The notes beneath the pieces are model-generated. The model did not search any database and was not told the origin of the DNA. It saw only the letters and a program-made list of their open reading frames with translations. 64,000 bases of DNA from Bradyrhizobium elkanii WSM2783 (lineage in GTDB: Bacteria > Pseudomonadota > Alphaproteobacteria > Rhizobiales > Xanthobacteraceae): NCBI RefSeq assembly GCF_000472865.1, contig NZ_AXAP01000001.1, forward strand, positions 243,461 through 307,460. The letters run 5' to 3'. Below are positions 44,070-53,738 of the stretch, in pieces; the stretch's first letter is position 1; each line of letters starts with the position of its first letter. A program made the position numbers and the translations under genes.

Positions 44070-44876
44070 ATGGATCTTGGAATTGCAGGACGAGTTGCCA
44101 TCGTTACCGGCGCGAGCGCAGGCATTGGATATGCCGTCGCGGACGAGCTTTTGGCAAACGGGGCGTCCGTTCTTGTAGTGGCTCGAAACCAAGCCAGATT
44201 GAACCAGGCTGCGGAAAAGCTTCTTGGACGTAAAGGCGCGAAAGTCGCCTCGCTGGCAGCAGACGTGGCGAAGCCGGGGTCAGTTGAGCTCATCGTCGGT
44301 AAATCGATCGAGGCGTTTGGCGGATTGCACATCCTTGTAAACAATGCGGGGCGTGCCCATGCCGGCGGCCTAATGAATTCGAGCGAGGAAGATTGGGAAG
44401 AGATGACAGGCGTCAAGCTGACGTCGATGCGAAGGATGTGCAAGGCGGCGATCCCTCATATGCAAAAGGCTGGATGGGGGCGCATCGTCAACATGTCGTC
44501 CATCGGGGGAATTTACCCCAATCCGAAGTTGTTCGTTTCGCACGTTCTTAGCGCGGCCATCAACAACCTGACGAAGTCACTGGCGATGGAAGTGGCAAAA
44601 GACGGCATACTCGTGAACGCGATAGGGATCGGTGCCGTCGCCACGGACAATTGGGCGAACAACATGGTCCCGGCTGTGCGACGGGCGCGGCAGGAGTTTA
44701 GCACTCTGTCGGACGACGAAGTCATTGCGCGAATTTCGGCTGAGCGTACCCCCGTGGGCCGCGCGGGAACCGCTCAGGAGATCGCCGCGATCGCAGCGTT
44801 TCTAAGTTCGGACAGGAATGGCTTTGTAACGGGCGACACGATCGAGGCGTCCGGGGGCGCCGATCGTTTCATGTAG
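44070..44876 (+). CDS. SDR-family protein lacking the catalytic Tyr-Lys pair
   Basis: The protein has 268 residues with AGGAGG before the ATG. The NAD(P) motif TGASAGIG and the NNAG motif (VNNAGRAHAG) are intact, and MSSIGG supplies the usual serine. Thirteen residues further, where YxxSK normally occurs, the sequence reads SHVLS before AAINNLTKSLAMEV, so Tyr and Lys are both Ser. C-terminal GFVTGDTIEASGGADRFM is normal. It may be a non-redox SDR, a lyase-like variant or inactive. Confidence 0.8.
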   Translation: MDLGIAGRVAIVTGASAGIGYAVADELLANGASVLVVARNQARLNQAAEKLLGRKGAKVASLAADVAKPGSVELIVGKSIEAFGGLHILVNNAGRAHAGGLMNSSEEDWEEMTGVKLTSMRRMCKAAIPHMQKAGWGRIVNMSSIGGIYPNPKLFVSHVLSAAINNLTKSLAMEVAKDGILVNAIGIGAVATDNWANNMVPAVRRARQEFSTLSDDEVIARISAERTPVGRAGTAQEIAAIAAFLSSDRNGFVTGDTIEASGGADRFM

Positions 44877-44887
44877 CCGGACGGATG

Positions 44888-44914
44888 GGCGGACGGCCCT
44901 CCGCTCGGTCCGCC
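44888..44914 (+). terminator. Possible terminator after the SDR gene
   Basis: A GGCGGAC / GTCCGCC stem with a 13-base loop lies 12 bases after the SDR stop and is followed by GCAAAAATC. The A-rich tail is on the coding strand, so termination of plus-strand transcripts is not strongly predicted. It may simply be a hairpin separating the SDR and malic enzyme genes. Confidence 0.35.
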
Positions 44915-45051
44915 GCAAAAATCGCAGTTCGTGGCATTCGACCAGGGTAGCTACTGATCGCGAGTGGATCGTACGTCGGCAGGTTGCGCGGGATCTTTGA
45001 AGGCTGTTTCGCGCTTCCCGGGATCAGCCTGTTGCCGATGGCGAAGAAGGA

Positions 45052-46350
45052 ATGGAAATTTTGATCATTAGAGACGAGATCACTGACGCCGAGGCGCTCA
45101 ACTATCACCTCGAGCCATGGCCCGGAAAATACGAGGTGGTGTCCTCGACGCCAATGCTAACGCAACGGGACCTGTCGCTTTCGTACAGTCCGGGCGTTGC
45201 CGCTCCTGTCTTGGCTATCGCCGCACGGCCCGACACCGCCTACGACTACACCGTGAAGGGCAACATGGTCGCCATAGTTACGAATGGTACCGCGATTTTA
45301 GGGTTGGGAAACCTGGGGGCGCTTGCGTCGAAGCCGGTGATGGAGGGTAAGGCGGCTTTGTTCAAGCGGTTCGCCGGCGTCGATGCGATCGACATCGAGC
45401 TTGAGACGGAAGCCGTCGATGAGATCGTAAGAACGGTCCGCCTCATGCAGCCGACGTTTGGCGGAGTGAACCTGGAGGACATCAAGGCTCCTGAGTGCTT
45501 TCTCATCGAAGAACGGCTGAGAGAGACAATGGATATACCAGTGTTCCATGATGATCAGCACGGAACGGCGGTGATCTGTGCCGCAGCGCTTATCAACGCG
45601 CTTGATCTGGCTGACAAGAAGATCGAAGACGTGAAGATCGTGCTCAATGGAGCTGGAGCAGCAGGCATCGCATGTCTGAAGCTCTTGAAGTTCATGGGCG
45701 CGGTCCGGGAGAATTGCATTCTGTGCGATTCGAAGGGGCCAGTGTGGAGCGGCCGTACTGACGGAATGAATAGATGGAAGTCCGAACATGCGACAGACAC
45801 GACTGCCCGCACGCTGGAGGAGGCGGTCGAAGGCGCCGACGTTTTCATCGGAGTGTCTGTAAAAGGCGCGTTGACCCGTCGGATGGTTGACAGTATGTCG
45901 GCAGACCCGATTATTTTCGCCCTTGCAAATCCAGACCCTGAGATCACCCCCGAGGAAGCTCGGGCCATCCGTGCTGATGCCATCGTGGCGACCGGTCGCT
46001 CCGACTACCCTAACCAGGTCAACAATGTTCTTTGCTTTCCATACCTGTTCCGGGGAGCACTGGACGTCCGGGCGCGCGCGATAAACGAGGAGATGAAAAT
46101 CGCATGCGCTCAGGCCTTGGCTGGACTGGCACGCAGTGCGGTGCCTGATGAGGTGGAGAGTGCGTACGGTAGGAAGCTATCGTTTGGGCGTGACTACATC
46201 ATTCCCACACCGTTCGACCCGAGGCTGATCTATACCGTACCAATAGCGGTGATGAAGGCAGCCCTCGAGACGGGTGTTGCCCGGCGATCGATCCCAGATC
46301 TGGGGGAGTACGAACGAGGTCTCCGGCGCAGAATGAAGAGAACTGATTAG
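45052..46350 (+). CDS. Malic enzyme (single-domain form)
   Basis: The protein has 432 residues with GAAGAAGGA before the ATG. Malic enzyme motifs: SLSYSPGVAAPVLAIA, VKGNMVAIVTNGTAILGLGN, PVMEGKAALFKRFAGVDA, IPVFHDDQHGTAVICAAALI and GAGAAGIACLKLLKFMGA. Alphaproteobacterial MaeB often carries a C-terminal phosphotransacetylase-like domain, making about 750 residues; here that domain is absent. It would turn malate into pyruvate, a sensible outlet for the C4 acids made by the nicotinate or ring-cleavage pathways. Confidence 0.88.
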   Translation: MEILIIRDEITDAEALNYHLEPWPGKYEVVSSTPMLTQRDLSLSYSPGVAAPVLAIAARPDTAYDYTVKGNMVAIVTNGTAILGLGNLGALASKPVMEGKAALFKRFAGVDAIDIELETEAVDEIVRTVRLMQPTFGGVNLEDIKAPECFLIEERLRETMDIPVFHDDQHGTAVICAAALINALDLADKKIEDVKIVLNGAGAAGIACLKLLKFMGAVRENCILCDSKGPVWSGRTDGMNRWKSEHATDTTARTLEEAVEGADVFIGVSVKGALTRRMVDSMSADPIIFALANPDPEITPEEARAIRADAIVATGRSDYPNQVNNVLCFPYLFRGALDVRARAINEEMKIACAQALAGLARSAVPDEVESAYGRKLSFGRDYIIPTPFDPRLIYTVPIAVMKAALETGVARRSIPDLGEYERGLRRRMKRTD

Positions 46351-46353
46351 CGC

Positions 46354-49203
46354 CTAACGCGAAAGATCAAGTCCCAAACGGCTCGCGAGGGCGCGTGCTG
46401 CAGCCAGATCTCTCCCCGCGGTCGCGGCAGGAAAGCTCTCTAGCGCCGCCACGAGCGTCGACCTGGCTTCGTCATCATCCCCTTGGCTGGCCAGCATGGT
46501 GGCCAGATCGGTGGCGACTTTCAAGGTCCAAGCCTTTGCCCCTTGTCGATGGCTAATCGACAGAGCCTTTCTGAGGCCGGCAATGGCTTCGGAAGGGGAA
46601 TTATTGAGGTGCGAGCCAGCGCGGCGAAACTCTGGTTCGCCCCAGGACGAATCGCTCTCGCATCGAGAGAGGAGCACCGATGAGATCGGCCGAAGAGCGG
46701 AAGGATCCCACTTGTTTCGTTGTGCGGTGAGTAAGATGTCGCTGAACAGCGTGGAGTACTCCTGATCAAAGCCCAGCCGTTCAACGGAAGCCACGGCTGC
46801 CGCTAGGCGCGAGACAGGTACCTCCCCCTCATCACACACCTGAGCCCACAACTCGAAGAGGTCGCCGTAGGTGCTCCAAAAGCCCAATCCATGTTCGCGC
46901 GCAATGTGTTGTAGGCGTTTTGCCTCGCGCCGAACAGCTTCATAATCGCCGTCAAGAGCGTGCACAGTGCACCAGCCTTCTGCAAGTGCGCAGCAGAGCG
47001 TGTTGGCATGGTCGAGCGCTTGCGCTTCGTCGGCCGCGGCAGCCGACATCTCCCTGCCTTGATCGCCGAAGCCTTGGACCCAAAGTATACGCGATAGGAA
47101 CGACAACCCGGCGATACGCTGATCGATGCCGAACCGAAATGCCTGCTGAGGGCGGTTGACATCGAACCAGCGCAGGCTGCTCTCGATAAGTTCCCGCGCG
47201 AGATCGTGATTGCCGAGAAAGTGTTGGGCGACACCGCAGATGCGTCGGCCGACCGCTTGCGCTTCCGAATCATTAGACGCAGTAGATAACTGGAGCATTT
47301 CCTCCGCGTGCTCCAGTGCCAAGCGGTAGCTACCCGACCTGAGATTGTAGAGCCAAAGTCCGTATCGAGCTTGCAGTTCGATCTCGTTGGCGCGGAGTTC
47401 CCGAGCGAGGGTAAGAGCCTTATGCCATGCAGCGCTCGTCTCAATGACCGGACCGATTGCCCAGCTGAGCGCCGTTCCAAGAGCCGCCATAAGCGCCATC
47501 TCGTCGTCCGGATTGAGGGCGTCTGCGAGACGGTCCAAGGCTTGGGTAATCCGCCGTCGGCATTCATCATGCAATGACAGCTGAATCCAGAAGGGAGTTG
47601 CGCATGCCAACATGCTTACGCCGATCCGCATATCTCCCTTCGCGGAAAAAGACCAGTCTAGAGCGGCACGGATGTCATCGATCGCATTTTCGTAGGTTGC
47701 GCGCCAATCCTCCGTCGGAAGCGTCTTCCAGTCGTCCGACGCGCGTCGAGTGATCTCAACGAAGTAGGCTGCGTGCCGTTCCGCGCTCAAGTCAACGTCA
47801 CCGCGTTCTGCCAGCTTCTCCAGCGCGTAGAACCGAATCGTTTCCAAGAGCCGATATCTCGGTGTAGCGCGATTTAAATCAAGGAGAAGAAGTGACTTCC
47901 CTACGAGGCCGCTGAGTAGGTCAAGGCTGAACCACGGGTCATCGTTCTCGGGCGCTGCAACGGCTCTTGCCGCCTGGGCGTCGAAGCTCGAGGCAAAAAG
48001 AGCCAATCGGCAAAATAGTCGCTGCTCGTCGCTGTCCAGAAGATGGTAGCTCCAGTCGACAGTGGCCCTGAGAGTGCGATGCCTCGATAAGGCCGTGCGA
48101 CGACCAGCGGTCAGCAGGTTGAAGCGATCATCAAGTGCGGCGAGAACGCCTCGGACTCCAAGCGTGGAAACGCGAGCCGCTGCGAGCTCTAGGGCGAGGG
48201 GCAGGCCATCGAGGCGTTGACAAATCGCACTCGCGACCTCCACATCAAGATCGAGCGACTGCACGTTCGCTGACGAGCGCTCTGCGAAGAGCTCGAATGC
48301 TGGGTATGCCATCGCAACACCCAAGTCGCGTGTGTCGGCCGGCGGAACCGCGAGGGGCGCAAGGCGATAGATCTGTTCGCCATCGAGGCCAAGAGGCTCC
48401 TGACTGGTAATCAGCATCTTAGCCATAGGGACGTGGCGCAGAATCGTCTCAACGTTCCTGGAGATTGGTCCAGCAAGATGCTCGCAGTTGTCAACGATCA
48501 GGAGAAGCTGACGACCCGACAGCAGGAAGCCGATCCGATCGGCGCGCTCGATGTCGGGGGAAGGGATCTGCAGTGCTCCCGCAAGGGTTGGGCCTACTAA
48601 TTCGTCCTCCGAGATCTTGGCGATTTCTGCCAAGTGGACGCCATCTTGAAAATGTCCGGCCAAGCGTCGTCCGAGCTCAAGAGCGATTCTTGTTTTCCCA
48701 ACTCCTCCGGTGCCGGTAATTGTGACGAGACGGCTTTTGTCGAACAATCGCTCGATTTCGCGAAGGTCAACGGCGCGTCCGAGCAGTGAGGTCAAGGGAA
48801 GTGGCAGGTTTGACGGCGGCGATCGCTTCGCCTCCGACGCTCCTTTTTCGGAATGCGGCGTCCGTTCTTCTGCGACCAGTCGATAGCCGCGCCCGAACTC
48901 GGTCCGGATCATGCCGCGATCTGGGCCTAACGCTCGCCTAATCGCCGACATTTGGGCTTGAAGATTGTTCTCTTCGACAACGACCCCCGACCAGACGGTA
49001 TCGATAAGTTGGTCCTTTGACACCAGCTCGCCGTCGGCCTGCACGAGCACCCAGAGGACATCGAAGGCGCGCGTGCTGATGTCGACCTTTGCACCCTCGC
49101 GCAAGAGTAGGCGTAATCTCGGGAAGATGCTGTAGCGTCCGAACTGGACGCCCTTGTCGTCGCGAGTTTGATCCTTCGAGGGGGATGAAGAAGCGGGCTT
49201 CAT
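46354..49203 (-). CDS. Large OmpR-wHTH / NTPase / TPR-type transcriptional regulator
   Basis: The protein has 949 residues. The first 110 residues form an OmpR-type winged helix (STRAFDVLWVLVQADGELVS, VVVEENNLQAQMSAIRRALG, FGRGYRLVAEE). Next is a STAND-like P-loop NTPase: LLGRAVDLREIERLF, Walker A TGTGGVGKTRIALELG, Walker B LLLIVDNCEHLAG, and LPLALELAAARVSTLG. The C-terminal 500 residues are helical repeats like TPRs. Such proteins sense a ligand through the repeats and bind DNA when activated. It is convergent with the malic enzyme gene (stops four bases apart), so its targets cannot be read from position. Confidence 0.87.
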   Translation of the reverse strand: MKPASSSPSKDQTRDDKGVQFGRYSIFPRLRLLLREGAKVDISTRAFDVLWVLVQADGELVSKDQLIDTVWSGVVVEENNLQAQMSAIRRALGPDRGMIRTEFGRGYRLVAEERTPHSEKGASEAKRSPPSNLPLPLTSLLGRAVDLREIERLFDKSRLVTITGTGGVGKTRIALELGRRLAGHFQDGVHLAEIAKISEDELVGPTLAGALQIPSPDIERADRIGFLLSGRQLLLIVDNCEHLAGPISRNVETILRHVPMAKMLITSQEPLGLDGEQIYRLAPLAVPPADTRDLGVAMAYPAFELFAERSSANVQSLDLDVEVASAICQRLDGLPLALELAAARVSTLGVRGVLAALDDRFNLLTAGRRTALSRHRTLRATVDWSYHLLDSDEQRLFCRLALFASSFDAQAARAVAAPENDDPWFSLDLLSGLVGKSLLLLDLNRATPRYRLLETIRFYALEKLAERGDVDLSAERHAAYFVEITRRASDDWKTLPTEDWRATYENAIDDIRAALDWSFSAKGDMRIGVSMLACATPFWIQLSLHDECRRRITQALDRLADALNPDDEMALMAALGTALSWAIGPVIETSAAWHKALTLARELRANEIELQARYGLWLYNLRSGSYRLALEHAEEMLQLSTASNDSEAQAVGRRICGVAQHFLGNHDLARELIESSLRWFDVNRPQQAFRFGIDQRIAGLSFLSRILWVQGFGDQGREMSAAAADEAQALDHANTLCCALAEGWCTVHALDGDYEAVRREAKRLQHIAREHGLGFWSTYGDLFELWAQVCDEGEVPVSRLAAAVASVERLGFDQEYSTLFSDILLTAQRNKWDPSALRPISSVLLSRCESDSSWGEPEFRRAGSHLNNSPSEAIAGLRKALSISHRQGAKAWTLKVATDLATMLASQGDDDEARSTLVAALESFPAATAGRDLAAARALASRLGLDLSR

Positions 49204-49509
49204 AAAGCCACTCTATACGATGGGAAGGCCGAATTGTGCCTGCAAAGTTTGTCATTTCGGCCGCCCCATCGCAACTTGCCAAAAGTGAGCAAAATTAATG
49301 AGTTCCGGCTCAATTTCGTGAGGGCGAGTGTCCATTCAAACGCGGAAATTCGACTCAAGGCTCCGCATGGCAGGTTCAATCCCTCGAGACAGACCGGTCG
49401 TGTTCGGCGCAGCAAGCAGAGGTCGAGTTCCTCACACAAAGAATTTCGCCGTTCTCAGCCTTTCGGGTTAATGCGCGGCGCCAGGGCAACCGTCGTGAAC
49501 GGGCGACAC
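49204..49509. other. Promoter-side gap of the large regulator
   Basis: This is about 306 bases upstream of the regulator start at 49203. Short frames only. Nothing recognisable; the promoter of the regulator should lie here. Confidence 0.4.
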
Positions 49510-49863
49510 TTATGACCACTGTCTTACCTTCGCAATGGTCTCAAACATCCCCACAGCGCCCCCGCCAAACGGATTGAGAGCTTCCGCTTTCGCAACGGCA
49601 TAACTCACGAAACTTGTTCCAGCGCTTCTCGTCGATGTCTCGCAAGCGGTGGGCTTCGTATCGGCGCGCTTCCTCTTCATGGTAGCGCTCTGCTGCTCTT
49701 CGCGTTCGCGCTTCATTTCTTCAAGGGTCGGCCCTGTGGCCATTATCGCGCCGACAAGTTGCCATGAGTTACCGATCCTGACCTTTTGCGACTCAACCCA
49801 TTCAGGCCGCCGACCCTGCAGGTAGGTTGTGATGCTGACCCGCAAAAATCCTGAAGAATCCAA
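49510..49863 (-). CDS. Hypothetical protein, doubtful
   Basis: The frame has 117 codons from a TTG. The sequence includes a charged stretch (LEEMKREREEQQSATMKRKR) and GTSFVSYAVAKAEALNPFGG. No ribosome site is clear and I recognise no family. It may be a small accessory gene or chance frame; the flanks up to 50139 hold nothing else I can name. Confidence 0.3.
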   Translation of the reverse strand: MDSSGFLRVSITTYLQGRRPEWVESQKVRIGNSWQLVGAIMATGPTLEEMKREREEQQSATMKRKRADTKPTACETSTRSAGTSFVSYAVAKAEALNPFGGGAVGMFETIAKVRQWS

Positions 49864-50139
49864 TCCCGACTTGCAATACTCGGTGAACGCGGTCCATTTG
49901 CGTTGGGGCTATCTGGATATAATCTGCGAGGATGGCACAAAATTCAGAATTAGATGCCGCGCAGCGCGCCATTAATGGAAATAACTTCCAAAATGGAAGC
50001 TCGGAGGGTACAACAACGCAAGCAGTCGATCGGTTGCCGGTGCTAGAGTTCGATCAATCGTTGATCGCGTGGGCAACTGGCATGACCCTTTGCGATCATG
50101 GCGACGGAGGTTGCGCCAGCAACCGGATTGCGAGGATTG

Positions 50140-50865
50140 ATGATGAAGACGATCGGCTTGATTGGCGGAATGAGCTGGGAGAGCACTGCGGTGTATTATC
50201 GCCGGCTCAACGAGCAGGTTCGCAACCTCTGCGGCGGCCTGCATTCCGCCGAGATCGTCATGCGCTCGGTCGACTTCGAGTCAATCGTCGCGATGCAAAC
50301 CTCGGGCGATTGGGACGGCGCTGCTGGCGTATTGCAGAAGATCGCGCGCGAGCTCGAGGCCGCCGGGGCCGATTGCGTGCTGATCTGCACCAACACCATG
50401 CACAAGCTCGCCGACACGGTGCAGGCGGCGATCCGCGTCCCGCTGCTGAATATCATCGACATATGCGCACATGAGCTGAAGGCGGCCGGCGTTCGCCGGC
50501 CGCTGCTGCTGGCGACCCGCTACACCATGGAGCACGATTTCTATCGCGAGCGCATGAGCGTCCGGCACGGGCTGGACACCATCGTGCCGGAGGCCGATGA
50601 TCGCGCGGCGGTGCATGACATCATCTTTTCCGAACTGTGCTGCGGCATCATTCGTGAGTCCTCGCGGCAACGCTACATGGAGGTCATCAGGCGCGGGCGG
50701 TCCGCCGGCGTGGACAGCGTGATCCTCGGCTGCACCGAAATCGGACTCTTGATCCGGCCGGAAAACCTTGATTTACCGGCGTTCGACTCGACGCTGCTGC
50801 ACGCGGATGCGGCGGTCGATTTCGCTCTCGGCGATGGGCCGCTCGGTCGCGCCGACGCAGCCTGA
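50140..50865 (+). CDS. Aspartate/glutamate racemase family protein
   Basis: The ATG at 50140 (a second ATG follows at once) gives about 241 residues. Family signs: MKTIGLIGGMSWESTAVYYR, DFESIVAMQTSGDW, the first catalytic Cys in VLICTNTMHKLAD and the second in DSVILGCTEIGLLI. Both cysteines needed for two-base racemisation are present, as in YgeA-type broad racemases. It is not the maleate isomerase of nicotinate pathways, which has a different start region. It is 14 bases before an oxidoreductase gene and seems to lead this operon. Confidence 0.85.
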   Translation: MMKTIGLIGGMSWESTAVYYRRLNEQVRNLCGGLHSAEIVMRSVDFESIVAMQTSGDWDGAAGVLQKIARELEAAGADCVLICTNTMHKLADTVQAAIRVPLLNIIDICAHELKAAGVRRPLLLATRYTMEHDFYRERMSVRHGLDTIVPEADDRAAVHDIIFSELCCGIIRESSRQRYMEVIRRGRSAGVDSVILGCTEIGLLIRPENLDLPAFDSTLLHADAAVDFALGDGPLGRADAA

Positions 50866-50879
50866 GGGAGGAAGTTCTA

Positions 50880-51899
50880 ATGCGTGCGATGATCCTGCGG
50901 GAACATGGGGGACTCGACAAGCTCACCTTCGATCCGAACTTTCCCGATCCAGACATCGGCCCGGCCCACGTCTTGTTGCGTGTGCGAGCGACGTCCCTGA
51001 ACTATCATGACATTTTCACCCGCCGCGGCATGCCGGGGATCAAGGTCCCGCTGCCCCTGATCATGGGGCTTGATGTCGCAGGCGAGATCGTCAGGGTGGG
51101 TTCCAAGGTCGAGGGCTGGAAGGTCGGCGACCGTGTGCTCGTCGATCCGCTCAATCGCGTCGAGGGCGGGCTGATGGGCGAGACCATGAATGGCGGGCTC
51201 GCGGAGCTGTGCAAGGCGCCCGCGCACCAGCTTGTCCGGATTCCCGACAATGTGAGCTTCGAGCACGCGGCGGCCCTGCCGGTTGCCTACGGCACTGCGC
51301 ACCGCATGATGACCACCAACGGTCAGGTCTCGGCGGGTGAGAAGGTACTGATCCTCGGTGCCAGCGGGGGCGTCGGTGTGTGCTGCGTGCAACTCGCCAA
51401 GATTGCCGGCGCCTATGTCATCGCCTGTGCGGGCTCGGCAGAGAAGGCGCGGCGGCTCAAGGAAGTCGGCGCCGACGAAGTCATCCTCTACACCGAGGAA
51501 GATTTCATGCAGGTCGTGCGCCAGCGTCACGGCCGGCCGCAGCGCGTTGGCAGCGGCTCGTCCGTCAACGGCGGCGTCGATGTTGTCGTCAACTTCACGG
51601 GCGGCGACACCTGGGTGAAGTCGCTGCGCACACTGAAGCTCGGCGGCCGTATCCTCACCTGCGGCGCGACCGCCGGCTACGATCCAGCCGAAGACCTCCG
51701 GGTGATCTGGACATTCGAACTGCAGATCCGTGGCTCCAACGGCTGGGAGCGGGACGATATCAAGAACCTGTTCGCGTTGGTTTCCGCCGGAAAACTGAGC
51801 GCGTTGATCGACAAGTCGTTCCCGCTGGAGCGGGCAGCAGATGCGCTGCGGATGCTGGAAGACCGCACCGTGTTCGGCAAAGTCGTGGTGACGCCATGA
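50880..51899 (+). CDS. Zinc-type/quinone-oxidoreductase-like medium-chain dehydrogenase
   Basis: The protein has 339 residues with GGGAGGAAG before the ATG. MDR features: HVLLRVRATSLNYHDIFTRR, PLIMGLDVAGEIVRVGSKVE, and the Rossmann segment VLILGASGGVGVCCVQLAKI. The second Cys cluster for structural zinc is absent, so it is closer to quinone oxidoreductases or crotonyl-CoA-reductase-like MDRs than to alcohol dehydrogenases. Its stop overlaps the thioesterase start (ATGA). Confidence 0.85.
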   Translation: MRAMILREHGGLDKLTFDPNFPDPDIGPAHVLLRVRATSLNYHDIFTRRGMPGIKVPLPLIMGLDVAGEIVRVGSKVEGWKVGDRVLVDPLNRVEGGLMGETMNGGLAELCKAPAHQLVRIPDNVSFEHAAALPVAYGTAHRMMTTNGQVSAGEKVLILGASGGVGVCCVQLAKIAGAYVIACAGSAEKARRLKEVGADEVILYTEEDFMQVVRQRHGRPQRVGSGSSVNGGVDVVVNFTGGDTWVKSLRTLKLGGRILTCGATAGYDPAEDLRVIWTFELQIRGSNGWERDDIKNLFALVSAGKLSALIDKSFPLERAADALRMLEDRTVFGKVVVTP

Positions 51900-52306
51900 C
51901 GACGCCGCTTGATCAAGGTCAGATCGAGGCGATGCTGAAGCAATCGCCGTTCATCTCGTTTCTCGGACTGACGGTGACCGCGCTCGATGCCGACAAGCAG
52001 GAACTCGTCATGAAATCGCCGATGCGGCCGGAGTTCGAGCGCGAGCCCGGCACCAGGCAGTGGCACGGCGGTCCGATCGCGTCGATCATCGACACCGTGG
52101 GCGACTACGCGCTTGTGATGTTCGTCGGCCGCGGCCTGCCGACCATCAACTTCCGCGTCGATTTCTTCCGGCCAGCGATCGATACCGAGCTGATCTGCAC
52201 CGGTCGAGTGCGCCGGCTCGGCCGCACCGTGGGCGTCGCCGATGTCGACGTCCACGACGTGAAGGGCGCTCTGATCGCGATCGGGCGGGCGACCTATGCG
52301 ATCTAG
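51896..52306 (+). CDS. PaaI-like hotdog thioesterase
   Basis: The product is 136 residues from the ATG at 51896. Hotdog features: FISFLGLTVTALDADKQELV, then QWHGGPIASIIDTVGDYALV, matching the HGG-x3-(S/D)-x2-(D) active helix of PaaI-type thioesterases, and INFRVDFFRPAIDTELICTG. It would hydrolyse an acyl- or aryl-CoA made in this operon. Normal size for the family. Confidence 0.84.
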   Translation: MTTPLDQGQIEAMLKQSPFISFLGLTVTALDADKQELVMKSPMRPEFEREPGTRQWHGGPIASIIDTVGDYALVMFVGRGLPTINFRVDFFRPAIDTELICTGRVRRLGRTVGVADVDVHDVKGALIAIGRATYAI

Positions 52307-52330
52307 AACGCCCGGAAGTGAAGGGCCGTG

Positions 52331-53092
52331 ATGAAGCTGCTCGCTGACAGGATTGCTCTCGTCACCGGCGCAAGCCGCGGCATCGGCCGAGCGATCGCTG
52401 TCCGGCTGGCACAAGACGGCGCTGTCGTCGGCGTTCATTATCGGGTCCGAAGCGACGAGGCAAGGCAGACGCTCGAGCTGATTCGTGCGCAAGGTGGTGA
52501 CGGCTTCCTTGTCGCGGCGGATCTCGCCGATCCAACCGGCGCCAGCCAGCTTGCAGAGGCGCTGATTGGCAAGCTCCGCGAGGAACGCGATCCGCCGTTG
52601 CTGGACATTCTCGTCAACAATGCAGGCATCGACGACCGCAAGACCATCGAGCAGGTGAGCGAAGCCGACTTCGACCGCATACTGCAGATCAACTTCAAGT
52701 CACCGTTTTTCCTGATTCAGAAGCTGCTGCCGGTCATGGCGGACGGTGGCCGCATCATCAACATCTCATCAATGGCGGCGCGGCTGTCGTTCCCGACCAT
52801 GCCGGTCTATGCGCCGACCAAGGCGGCGCTGTCGACACTCAGCCGCGTGCTCGCCGCGCATCTCGGGTCGCGCGGCATCACCGTTAACGCGGTGCTACCG
52901 GGCGCAACTTCAACGGATCTCAACCCCGCCGCGTCTGATCCGGAGCGCAGCAGCGCGATCCGCGACACCGTTGCGCTCGGCCGGATTGCCGAGCCGGGCG
53001 ACATCGCACCGGTCGTCGCGTTTCTGGCGTCGCGTGAGGGTGGTTGGATCACAGGCGAGACCATTGAAGCGAGTGGCGGCCAGCGCTTATGA
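52331..53092 (+). CDS. SDR-family oxidoreductase, intact catalytic motif
   Basis: The product is about 253 residues from the ATG at 52331; a GTG three bases earlier is possible. TGASRGIG cofactor motif, VNNAGIDDRKT, NISSMAARLSFPTMPVYAPT then KAALSTLSRVLA, so the Ser-Tyr-x3-Lys set is complete, in contrast to the SDR at 44070. FabG-like; it probably reduces or oxidises a hydroxyacyl intermediate. Confidence 0.88.
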   Translation: MKLLADRIALVTGASRGIGRAIAVRLAQDGAVVGVHYRVRSDEARQTLELIRAQGGDGFLVAADLADPTGASQLAEALIGKLREERDPPLLDILVNNAGIDDRKTIEQVSEADFDRILQINFKSPFFLIQKLLPVMADGGRIINISSMAARLSFPTMPVYAPTKAALSTLSRVLAAHLGSRGITVNAVLPGATSTDLNPAASDPERSSAIRDTVALGRIAEPGDIAPVVAFLASREGGWITGETIEASGGQRL

Positions 53093-53273
53093 GTACGGAT
53101 CCCGATCCCGATTTCTTGTTGCCTAGCCCCGCCGCCGGCCGAAAGATCCACTTTCGCATGCCTCATGGCGAGCATGGCTGCTGCGAAGATGCTGCGGCAT
53201 CTTCAGCGTTCCCTCTTGTGCAGTGCATTGAGTGTAAATTCAGTGCATGGTCGTTGGTGGAGACAGGACGCTG

Positions 53274-53738
53274 ATGGATCGCATCGATCTCAAGATTCTC
53301 GGTTCCCTGCAGGAGGACGCGATGATGCCGCTCGCGACCGTCGCCGAAAAGGCAGGGCTGTCGAGTTCGCCCTGTTGGCGGCGGATCCAAGCGCTGATCG
53401 AGAAGAAGATCATCCGCCGCCGCGTTGCACTGCTTGATCCAGACATGGTCAACGTGCCGGTGACGGTATTCGTGACGCTGAAGACCAACAAGCACCACAC
53501 CAAGTGGATGACGGCGTTCGCCCGCGAGGTTGCGAAGATTCCGGAGGTGACCGAATTCTATCGCATGAGCGGCGAGGTCGACTACCTGCTGCGCATTGTC
53601 GTGCCGGATGTTGCGGCATACGACGGCGTTTATAAGCGACTTATCAACGCGGCGGAACTCTTCGATGTGAGTTCGAGCTTCGCGATGGAGACGATCAAAT
53701 ACTCCACTGCGTTGCCGCTCAACTACGTCAAGATATGA
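53274..53738 (+). CDS. Lrp/AsnC-family regulator
   Basis: The product is about 154 residues from the ATG at 53274; 53247 is an alternative start. Helix-turn-helix MDRIDLKILGSLQEDAMMPL and LSSSPCWRRIQALIEKKIIR, then the RAM domain with YRMSGEVDYLLRIVVPDVAA. Compact normal length, unlike the Lrp protein at 9855, which has an extra tail. Between the SDR and the binding-protein genes, it is likely a local regulator of this operon. Confidence 0.87.
   Translation: MDRIDLKILGSLQEDAMMPLATVAEKAGLSSSPCWRRIQALIEKKIIRRRVALLDPDMVNVPVTVFVTLKTNKHHTKWMTAFAREVAKIPEVTEFYRMSGEVDYLLRIVVPDVAAYDGVYKRLINAAELFDVSSSFAMETIKYSTALPLNYVKI

Noticed and set aside
50140..50865. Maleate isomerase (NicE) for the nicotinate-type cluster
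   Set aside because: It has two racemase cysteines and the aspartate racemase start; the known isomerase opening is absent, and it lies in a different operon.
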